This document shows, in pieces, positions 45,228 through 52,467 of a stretch of 64,000 bases of DNA. This DNA comes from EB88 sp965199135 (GTDB taxonomy: Bacteria > Acidobacteriota > Terriglobia > Terriglobales > Acidobacteriaceae). The notes beneath the pieces were generated by a model. It searched no databases. It was not told the origin of the DNA and saw nothing but the letters and a program-made list of their open reading frames with translations. Made by a program: the position numbers and the translations under genes. The stretch spans positions 1,302,001-1,366,000 of the forward strand of contig OZ240685.1 in the NCBI GenBank assembly GCA_965199135.1, read 5' to 3'. The first letter of the stretch is position 1; each line of letters starts with the position of its first letter.

Positions 45228-46151
45228 ATGAGCACTCATGATCAGTACGGAGTCCCGGGAGAGATCAAGCATCCCTCCGAGGGCACGGTAGAGGTTCCAC
45301 ACGGAGATCCCGTCAAGCCGCACTCCTCGATCCACGGCGAACACATTCACCTGCCGGCTCCGACCGCCTACCCCATCATCACCGCGCTTGGCTTTACCTT
45401 CCTCGTCGCCGGCATCCTGACCCACTACGTCATCAGCATCATGGGCTTTCTCATGCTGACCTACGGCTGTGTGGGCTGGTTCAAGGACGTGCTGCCGCAT
45501 GAGGCGCATGAAAACATCGAGGTCAAGGTCCAGGAGATCGCGATCGCCTCGTCGCGCAAGTCGGTCTCGCGCATTTCGATCCGGGGAGAGCATCGCGCTC
45601 ACCTGCCGCTGCAAACCTTCTCGCTCACCTCGGGCCTCAAAGGTGGAATCGCTGGTGGTCTTGCGATGATCATTCCGGCACTGGCCTATGGGCTGATCGT
45701 GCAGCATTCGATCTGGTACCCGATCAACCTGCTGGGCGGCGCCGGCGTCGCCGGCTGGAATAATCCCACGATGGCTGACCTGCGTGCTTTTCATGCCCAG
45801 GCTCTCGGCGTGGCCGCGATCATTCACATCGTCTCCTGCCTCTTGATCGGCCTGCTCTATGGTTCGATCCTGCCGCTTGCCCCCAAGCACCCGATCCTGC
45901 TCGGCGGACTGCTGGCTCCGCTGGCCTGGACCGGTCTCCTCTATGCCACGCTGCCGACGATCAATCCAGAGATGAGTCAGCACATCAGCTGGCCCGACTT
46001 TTTGATCGCGCAGCTGACCTTCGGCATCGTTGCCGGCTATGTTGTTTCCCGCTCGCCCTACATCCGCACGGCCCAGTCTCTGCCGTTTGCCATGCGCCTG
46101 GGACTCGAGAGCCCGGGGCTTACTGCACATGACACGGAGGATCGTCACTAA
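45228..46151 (+). CDS. Cytochrome oxidase-associated membrane protein, subunit IV-like N-terminus
   Basis: The 307-residue protein begins with a polar His-rich region, then two hydrophobic segments (YPIITALGFTFLVAGILTHY, ISIMGFLMLTYGCVGWF) followed by KDVLPHEAHE, a layout like the small two-helix subunit IV of actinobacterial-type oxidases. About four more membrane segments follow (about 140-290). I cannot name the second half. The position between ctaE and the cytochrome c gene, and the TAATG overlap with the next gene, tie it to the respiratory complex, perhaps as a subunit bridging the oxidase and bc parts. The ATG at 45228 has AGGA upstream. Confidence 0.75.
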   Translation: MSTHDQYGVPGEIKHPSEGTVEVPHGDPVKPHSSIHGEHIHLPAPTAYPIITALGFTFLVAGILTHYVISIMGFLMLTYGCVGWFKDVLPHEAHENIEVKVQEIAIASSRKSVSRISIRGEHRAHLPLQTFSLTSGLKGGIAGGLAMIIPALAYGLIVQHSIWYPINLLGGAGVAGWNNPTMADLRAFHAQALGVAAIIHIVSCLLIGLLYGSILPLAPKHPILLGGLLAPLAWTGLLYATLPTINPEMSQHISWPDFLIAQLTFGIVAGYVVSRSPYIRTAQSLPFAMRLGLESPGLTAHDTEDRH

Positions 46152-46936
46152 TGCTGTTTGGAGCACGCCGGATTTTAGGACAAACAGCAGCCGCTGCAGC
46201 GCTCACCCTGCTCACCTTGGGGGCGACCGGGTGCCAGCGTCTTCTTGAAGGACCGCCGAAGACCCATGATGTGGAGGAGCGGCCGGACAAGATCGTCGAC
46301 TTCGACACCCTGTACTCGCAGAACTGCGCAGCCTGCCATGGAGTCGACGGAAAGAATGGCCCGGCAATCGGATTCAACAACGCGATCTACTTCGGCATTG
46401 CCACCAATGACACGATCAACCACTGGACGGTCAATGGTGGGCCGGGGGGCGGTATGCCTGCCTTTGCCACCTCGGCCGGTGGCCTGCTGACAGATGATCA
46501 GATCAACGCCATCACGACCGGGATCCGCCAGCGCTGGGCCAAGCCCGCTATGCTCGTAGGTATGACGTTGCCTCCGTACGCAGCGTCGCAGCCCGGAGAT
46601 GCTTCCCATGGCGCTCAGGTATATGCCCAGGGTTGCGCCCGTTGCCACGGCGAAGCGAACAGCAATGGTCTGGTGTTGAAGCCGGGTAAGGCCGGATCTA
46701 TCACCGATCCAACGTATCTCGCGTTGATCAGCGACCAGGGTCTGCGCACCATCACGATCGCTGGTCGTCCCGACCTGGGACACCCTGACTATCGGGGCGA
46801 TATCCCAGGGCGTCCCCTGACCAACGATGAGATTACGGATGTGGTTGCCTGGCTCAGCAGTCATCGTCAGGCCGATCCAGGAACTCCCCACCCGTCCGGT
46901 GGCGGTACAGAACTGCAAAGGAGGACCAGCCAGTAA
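46151..46936 (+). CDS. Diheme cytochrome c lipoprotein
   Basis: The 261-residue protein has a signal peptide ending LTLGATGC, a lipobox-like site, so it is probably a lipoprotein. Two heme c motifs follow, CAACH (~59) and CARCH (~162), in two cytochrome c domains. Each is followed by a distal ligand region (GGMPAFATS; the second is less clear). Its place right before the Rieske gene fits a cytochrome c1-like role, as in the diheme QcrC of actinobacteria. It overlaps its neighbours by one base on each side (TAATG), so the genes are translationally coupled. Confidence 0.88.
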   Translation: MLFGARRILGQTAAAAALTLLTLGATGCQRLLEGPPKTHDVEERPDKIVDFDTLYSQNCAACHGVDGKNGPAIGFNNAIYFGIATNDTINHWTVNGGPGGGMPAFATSAGGLLTDDQINAITTGIRQRWAKPAMLVGMTLPPYAASQPGDASHGAQVYAQGCARCHGEANSNGLVLKPGKAGSITDPTYLALISDQGLRTITIAGRPDLGHPDYRGDIPGRPLTNDEITDVVAWLSSHRQADPGTPHPSGGGTELQRRTSQ

Positions 46937-47547
46937 TGAGCGCGACAGAAGATCATCAGATCAAGGTAGAAACGCACAAAACCGAAGATCACAAGATCCA
47001 GGATGCGGAAATCCACGTTCACCCGGTTTCCCGCCGCAATCTTTTGATGAACATCGGTATCGGGTTGAATGCGCTGGTTGGCCTCGCGATTACGGTCCCG
47101 GTCATCGGCTACGTCATCGGTCCTGCCATCCGCAAGAAGGGTCTCTACAAGTCCTGGGTCACGCTCGGCAACGTGCAGCGTTACCCCAACGGACAGACGC
47201 GGCTTGCGACCTTTGTGACCCCGTTCCGCGCGCCTGACGACGGCGCGACCGACAACACGGCATGCTGGGTACGCCGGCTGTCCCAGGATACGTTCCAGGT
47301 TTTCGCGATCAACTGCGCTCACCTCGGATGCCCTGTGCGCTGGTTCCCGCAGTCCGGACTGTTTATGTGTCCCTGCCATGGCGGCGTGTACTACCAGGAC
47401 GGCTCCCGCGCCGCTGGGCCGCCGGAGCGCGGACTCTTCGAATATCAGTGGAAGGTCGTGGATGGCGATCTGCAGATCAATGCAGGCCAGCTCCCGACCC
47501 TCTCCACCTCGGCCAGCATTGAGGGGAAGAAGTCATGCCTCGGTTAA
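46936..47547 (+). CDS. Rieske [2Fe-2S] subunit of the cytochrome bc complex
   Basis: The 203-residue protein has a His-rich N-terminus, one membrane anchor (about 35-60) preceded by a basic VSRRNLL motif resembling a Tat-type start, and a Rieske domain with CAHLGC (~127) and CPCHGG (~145). These give the two Cys and two His that bind the cluster. It moves electrons from quinol towards cytochrome c. It overlaps the cytochrome b gene by 13 bases. Confidence 0.95.
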   Translation: MSATEDHQIKVETHKTEDHKIQDAEIHVHPVSRRNLLMNIGIGLNALVGLAITVPVIGYVIGPAIRKKGLYKSWVTLGNVQRYPNGQTRLATFVTPFRAPDDGATDNTACWVRRLSQDTFQVFAINCAHLGCPVRWFPQSGLFMCPCHGGVYYQDGSRAAGPPERGLFEYQWKVVDGDLQINAGQLPTLSTSASIEGKKSCLG

Positions 47548-49208
47548 ATATCAATCCCAAGAAGACTGCGCTTGAGGCCTACAGCTGGGTCGAGCGCCGA
47601 GTCCAGCTGGAGGGCTTCGTCAAGGAGTCCGCACTCCACCCGGTTCCCAAGTCAACGGCGAGCTGGTGGTACGTGTTCGGGTCGGCTGCCACGGCTCTGC
47701 TGGTCCTGCAGATCCTCACCGGCATTCTGCTGGCTCTGGTCTATACGCCTTCGGCGAGCGAAGCCTGGCAGAGCCTCAACTACCTGAACAACCACCTGGT
47801 CCTGGGCTGGTTCCTCCGCGCGATGCACGGCTGGGGCTCCGACTTCATGATCGCGGTGGTGATCGTCCACATGGCGCAGGTCTTCCTGTTCGGGGCCTAC
47901 AAGTTTCCGCGTGAGCTGACCTGGCTCCTCGGTGTGGGCCTCCTGTTCCTGACGCTCGGCATGGGCTTCACCGGCCAGGTGCTTCGTTACGACCAGGACG
48001 CATACTGGGGTCTCGGCATCGGTGCATCGATCGCCAGCCGTGTCCCGGTAATCGGTCCTTATGCGGTACACGCCCTGCTTGGCGGTCCGATCATCGGTGG
48101 CGCAACACTGACGCGGTTCTTCGCGCTGCATGTGTTCGTGATTCCTGGCCTGCTGGGAGCCTTCGCCGGCCTGCATGTCTGGCTCGTGTTGAAGCTTGGC
48201 ATCAACGAGTGGCCGATGCCGGGCCGTATCGTGCGCCGTTCCACCTATGTGCACGAGTACAACGAGCTGGCCCATAAGGATGGCATTGCGTTTGTGCCGG
48301 GCGCCGTCTGGAAGGACCTGTTCTTCTCGGCTGCGATCTACGGCGCTGTTGCACTCTGCGCCATCGTCTTCGGACCCTTCGGGCCAGGCGGCCAGCCGGA
48401 CCCGACGATCATCCAGGTAGCCCCGAAGCCGGATTACTTCTTCCTCTGGATCTACTCGATTCTGTCGTACCTGCCGGATTCGCTCGAGACGCCCTTCCTG
48501 CTGATTGCTCCCGTGATTGGCATCGCTGTCCTTGTGGCGCTTCCTTTCGTCGCAGGTGAGGGTGAGAAGCACTGGAGCAGGCGTCCTGTCGCAGTGCTCA
48601 CGTTGATCAGCCTCGCCATTTCTCTGGCGATCCTGAATCACCTGGGCACCTACGAACCCTGGAGCCCGCACATGACTGCCTGGAGCGGGGACGCACTGCC
48701 GATTCAGAAGGTCCATGCAGAGATGCCGCTCGAACGCCAGGGCGCAATCGTCTTCCAGGGCAAGCAGTGCCGCAACTGCCACGAAGTCGGTGGACTGGGA
48801 GGGCAGCGTGGACCGGCTCTTGATGATGTCGCGACTCGCCTGACCTATGACCAGCTGGTGCGCCAGGTACTGCAGGGCGGCGGCAACATGCCGGCCTACG
48901 GCAAGAACCTGTCCCCCGCGCAGACCACGGCGCTTGTAGCCTTCCTCGAGACGATGCACCCCCTGGGTGAGCCGCCCGCACGGAATGCCGCAACTCCGAA
49001 TGGCCGTCCGCTGGCGACCCCGGATGATACGGGCGATCCCTTGACCGGTAACAAGAATGGCACCAACGTCTCGGAAGCGGCTCGTCCGGCGTCTCCGAAA
49101 CCCGCACCGACCCCGAAGCCCGGCAACAAGGCGGAACTGGCGCACAAGAGCGCAGCGGGTACCACCATCAGCATGGTGAACCAGCCCGCGCTCGCACCAG
49201 CGCACTAG
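47535..49208 (+). CDS. Cytochrome b of the bc complex with fused C-terminal cytochrome c
   Basis: The 557-residue protein has the cytochrome b core: heme His pairs in the segments around AMHGWGSDFMIAVVIVHM and FFALHVFVIPGLLGAFAGLHVW, and the Qo-site region. Further membrane segments follow, as in a b6 plus subunit IV chain joined in one polypeptide. At ~412 comes CRNCH, a heme c motif with a distal Met in GGGNMPAY, then a Pro/Ala/Lys tail. It oxidises quinol and, by the fusion, hands electrons to its own cytochrome c. It is the last gene before a strong terminator. The 13-base overlap with the Rieske gene indicates coupling. Confidence 0.94.
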   Translation: MPRLNINPKKTALEAYSWVERRVQLEGFVKESALHPVPKSTASWWYVFGSAATALLVLQILTGILLALVYTPSASEAWQSLNYLNNHLVLGWFLRAMHGWGSDFMIAVVIVHMAQVFLFGAYKFPRELTWLLGVGLLFLTLGMGFTGQVLRYDQDAYWGLGIGASIASRVPVIGPYAVHALLGGPIIGGATLTRFFALHVFVIPGLLGAFAGLHVWLVLKLGINEWPMPGRIVRRSTYVHEYNELAHKDGIAFVPGAVWKDLFFSAAIYGAVALCAIVFGPFGPGGQPDPTIIQVAPKPDYFFLWIYSILSYLPDSLETPFLLIAPVIGIAVLVALPFVAGEGEKHWSRRPVAVLTLISLAISLAILNHLGTYEPWSPHMTAWSGDALPIQKVHAEMPLERQGAIVFQGKQCRNCHEVGGLGGQRGPALDDVATRLTYDQLVRQVLQGGGNMPAYGKNLSPAQTTALVAFLETMHPLGEPPARNAATPNGRPLATPDDTGDPLTGNKNGTNVSEAARPASPKPAPTPKPGNKAELAHKSAAGTTISMVNQPALAPAH

Positions 49209-49228
49209 AACGAGCGGGCAACGATGAG

Positions 49229-49259
49229 AAGGCGGCCTTCGGGTCGCCTTTTCTTTTTG
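49229..49259 (+). terminator. Intrinsic terminator of the respiratory operon
   Basis: AAGGCGGCC pairs with GGTCGCCTT around a TTCG tetraloop and is followed by TTCTTTTTG. It lies 20 bases after the cytochrome b stop. Confidence 0.95.
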
Positions 49260-49400
49260 CTTCCACGGCGCAGAATCAACACCGCTTCGGCCTCTGAGTC
49301 CACCGGACCAGTGCGGCAGAGCATGTACCCTTGAAGAGTAGGGTCCGGCTGCACGCTGTGGTGGCTGTGCAACGAGCGGACCCGGGAAGCTTCCTCAAAG

Positions 49401-51785
49401 ATGCCCGATGCAACACAGGCGGCCTTCGGTCTTTCGTATGGGCTTGCTGCCATTCCGAAGTGGGCGACCCTCGCTCTCCTGCTGACGCTCGTCCTCTACC
49501 TCCGGGGTTGGCGCCTCTTGCGGCAGACACGCCCGGAGCAGATCCCGGCCTGGCGAGCTCTCTCGTTCGCTGGGGGCATGTTGCTCATCTGGATCGCCAT
49601 CGCTTCGCCGCTTAACGCAATGTCAGGCGTGCTCCTCACCGCGCACATGATCCAGCACCTCCTGCTGATGGCCATTGCGCCACCCTTGCTGGTGCTCGGC
49701 GCGCCGGTGGTGCCCATGCTGCGCGGGCTGCCGCGCTTCGTCGTGCGAGAGGGGATTGGCCCCTTCTTTACGCTGCCTTCTGTGCATGCGCTGCAGCGCC
49801 TCTTTGCGTCACGGGCGCTTGCCTGGCTCCTGATGAACATCAGCTTCATCGCCTGGCATATCCCCGCCGCCTATGGCCTGGCACTGCGCTCGCCGGGCTG
49901 GCACGAGGTCGAGCATGCCTGTTTCCTCGCGACCAGCGTGCTTTTCTGGTGGCATATCGTCGCTCCCTGGCCCACGGTCTACGCGGCAAGCCGGTGGCTG
50001 TTGCTGCCCTTCCTGTTGACGGCAGACTTTATCAATACGGGCCTGTCTGCGTTTCTCACGTTCTCCGGCCGCGTTGTCTATCCCGCGTATGCCGCGGCTC
50101 CGCGCTTCTTCGGGATCTCGGCGCTCGATGACCAGGTGGCAGCGGGCTCGCTGATGTGGGTGATCGGGTCGATGTCCTTTCTCGGCGCGGCCATGCTGAT
50201 CACCGTACAGCTGGTGTCGAAACGAGGCGAGCGGGAGCGGGCCAGCCTCGAGGCCGCACGCGCGCGTTTCGCTGAGCTGCGCCGGGCAGAAAAGCCTGCC
50301 ACGCGTGTACAGGTTTCCTCGCCCAGAGGCCGGGGCTTCGACCTGCTCCGGCTGCCTGCGGTCGGCGGCTTTCTGAAGTCCCGCTACGGCCGCCAGAGCC
50401 TCCAGGCCTTGTGCCTGCTGATCGCCGCTGCGGTGATTGTGGACGGCCTCTTTGGCCACCAGATGGGCTCGATGAACCTCGCCGGCATCATCCCCTGGAC
50501 ATATGGGCGCGGTATCTTTGTGCTCGCCGTCCTGCTCGTCGGCAACCTCTTCTGCATGAGCTGCCCCTTCACGCTGCCGAGGGATGTGGCCAAGTGGGTC
50601 CTGCGCAGGGCAGGCATCGCACAACGGCCATGGCCCCGCATGCTTCGCAACAAGTGGCTGCCGCTCGCACTGGTCGCGCTGTTCTTCTGGGCGTACGAGG
50701 CGCTGTCGCTGTGGAACTCGCCCTTTCGCACCGCGATCCTGCTGCTCGCGTACTTTCTGACCGCACTGGCGGTGGACACGGTCTTTCGCGACGCTTCGTT
50801 CTGCAAGTACGTGTGTCCGCTGGGCCAGTTCAACTTCACGGCCTCGCTGCTCGCGCCGGCCGAGATCGCGCCCCGATCGCTTGCGACCTGCGGCAGCTGC
50901 GGAACGCGCGACTGCGTCGCCGGCCACGGCAGCCCGAAAGAAGTGAGCTACCAGCGGGGATGCGAGCTGCATCTCTTCCTGCCCGAAAAGAGCGGCAACA
51001 TGGACTGCACGCTCTGCATGGACTGTGTGAAGGCCTGCCCCCACGACAATGTCGGCCTGTTCTTCCAGGCGCCGGCCCGGGACCTGGTGCAGCTCTCGGT
51101 AGTGGACCCGCAGCGCTCGGCAGTCGGCCGTTACAGCCAGCGGCTCGATGTTGCCGTACTTGCCTCGACCGTGATCGTCGCTGCCTTTAGCAGCGCTGCC
51201 GTAATGGTTGCGCCGGTGGCCAGCTGGATGGACCGGCTCGGCAGCCACCTGCCCGCCGTGGTGAACACAACGCTTGGGCTTCTGGCCGCGGCCGTCCTGC
51301 CGGCGGTCCTGCTCGCGCTGCTCTCCGTTGCGATGCTCGGCATGCGCGGGGATGGTCACCACGTGCCACGAGAGCTGCCCAAGTGGATGCTGGCGCTGCT
51401 GCCGATCGGCTTCGGGATGTGGGCTGCACACCTGAGCTTCCACCTGGTGACCGCCTGGAACTCGCTCGAGCCCGGGGTGCTGCAGGCGCTGCACGACCTC
51501 GGCAAGTGGCTGCCCACTGCCGGGCTCCCTCGGCCGGACTGGATGAGTGAGCAGCCCCTCTTTTCCGGTGCTTCGCTCCTGGGGCTGCAACTTGGGCTGC
51601 TCGACCTGGGACTGCTGGGCGCGTTGTACCTCGGCTGGCGAATGGCCGGGGGCTCGGCCAGGGGCTCGGTGCTGGCCCGCAGCCGCACGCTCGCGCCCTG
51701 GCTCGGCGTGACGCTTCTGCTCTACGGAACCGGCGTCTGGATCCTGCTGCAGCCGATGCAGATGCGCGGCATGGTCGGGATGTGA
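49401..51785 (+). CDS. ctaG: CtaG copper-assembly domain fused to a NapH/CcoG-like 4Fe-4S membrane protein
   Basis: The 794-residue protein begins with a CtaG (caa3-type oxidase assembly) domain (about 1-290, seven hydrophobic segments, AHMIQHLLLMAIAPPLLVLGAPV). After an Arg-rich linker comes a polyferredoxin membrane module (about 330-590) with CMSCPF, CKYVCPLGQF (~468), CGSCGTRDC (~497) and CTLCMDCVKACP (~536), as in NapH/NosR/CcoG proteins. Four more membrane segments close the chain. CtaG assembles the copper centre of oxidases and CcoG reduces Cu(II) to Cu(I), so one protein that reduces and delivers copper is inferred. It overlaps the next gene by 4 bases (GTGA). Confidence 0.88.
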   Translation: MPDATQAAFGLSYGLAAIPKWATLALLLTLVLYLRGWRLLRQTRPEQIPAWRALSFAGGMLLIWIAIASPLNAMSGVLLTAHMIQHLLLMAIAPPLLVLGAPVVPMLRGLPRFVVREGIGPFFTLPSVHALQRLFASRALAWLLMNISFIAWHIPAAYGLALRSPGWHEVEHACFLATSVLFWWHIVAPWPTVYAASRWLLLPFLLTADFINTGLSAFLTFSGRVVYPAYAAAPRFFGISALDDQVAAGSLMWVIGSMSFLGAAMLITVQLVSKRGERERASLEAARARFAELRRAEKPATRVQVSSPRGRGFDLLRLPAVGGFLKSRYGRQSLQALCLLIAAAVIVDGLFGHQMGSMNLAGIIPWTYGRGIFVLAVLLVGNLFCMSCPFTLPRDVAKWVLRRAGIAQRPWPRMLRNKWLPLALVALFFWAYEALSLWNSPFRTAILLLAYFLTALAVDTVFRDASFCKYVCPLGQFNFTASLLAPAEIAPRSLATCGSCGTRDCVAGHGSPKEVSYQRGCELHLFLPEKSGNMDCTLCMDCVKACPHDNVGLFFQAPARDLVQLSVVDPQRSAVGRYSQRLDVAVLASTVIVAAFSSAAVMVAPVASWMDRLGSHLPAVVNTTLGLLAAAVLPAVLLALLSVAMLGMRGDGHHVPRELPKWMLALLPIGFGMWAAHLSFHLVTAWNSLEPGVLQALHDLGKWLPTAGLPRPDWMSEQPLFSGASLLGLQLGLLDLGLLGALYLGWRMAGGSARGSVLARSRTLAPWLGVTLLLYGTGVWILLQPMQMRGMVGM

Positions 51786-52306
51786 CGCGAGCGTTCCGCA
51801 GCATCCTTGCTGTCTCTCTGTGCCTTGGCGGGATCGCCCTGCCCGCAGGGGCAGATGGCCCGCATATCGCCTTCCACGGGGTGGCCGGTGACCTGACGGT
51901 GACGTTGTTCTCCGCTCCCGATCCGCTCGTCGCTGGTCCCGCCGAGCTTTCGCTGCTCGCGCAGAGCACGGCGGACAACAGCCTGCTCCGCGGCGTGAGG
52001 GCCAGCGGCACGCTTGTGCTCCCGGGCCACGCCGCCGTTGCCTTCACACTGGGCAGCGCAGCCGGCGCACAGGGCATGATGACCACCACGGTGCGTCTTC
52101 CCGAACCCGGCACCTACGCGATGACCCTGTCCATTGAGCCTGCGACCGCCCCGCGGACACAGTTCACGGCGAGTCTGCCGGTTGCCGAAAACAATGGCAC
52201 CCGCAACACGGTGCTCCTGTTCGTGCTCCTTCCTCTGGCGCTCTCTGCGCTCTTCCTTGTGAACCAGCATGCGAAGCAGCGGCTCAGGGCTGGGTACCGA
52301 CGCTAG
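51782..52306 (+). CDS. Periplasmic FixH/YtkA-like protein with C-terminal anchor
   Basis: The 174-residue protein starts at a GTG overlapping the preceding stop. It has a signal peptide (cleavage near ALPAGA, ~23), a beta-rich domain of ~100 residues (LTVTLFSAPDPLVAGPAELSL, LPEPGTYAMTLSIEP) and a C-terminal membrane segment (VLLFVLLPLALSALFLV) with a basic end. FixH/YtkA-like modules often lie near cytochrome oxidase and copper genes, and the 4-base overlap with the CtaG fusion supports a role in oxidase maturation. No Cys/Met copper motif is obvious. Confidence 0.7.
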   Translation: MTRAFRSILAVSLCLGGIALPAGADGPHIAFHGVAGDLTVTLFSAPDPLVAGPAELSLLAQSTADNSLLRGVRASGTLVLPGHAAVAFTLGSAAGAQGMMTTTVRLPEPGTYAMTLSIEPATAPRTQFTASLPVAENNGTRNTVLLFVLLPLALSALFLVNQHAKQRLRAGYRR

Positions 52307-52467
52307 GCTCCGGTGTTCTCAAGGTGCGGCGAGGATTTCTCCCGAGGCATCAGAATGGATGCCGGGTTATCCAGGCTGAGCCGGGACGGGACGAACGCGT
52401 CCCCGATCCCGCTAACTCCCTTGCTCCCCTGCGCCTGCTCCCCCAAAATGGAGAGATAAGGAGCGAT

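Noticed and set aside
47652..49205. Minus-strand open frame opposite cytochrome b (517 codons)
   Set aside because: Antisense to conserved heme-binding segments.
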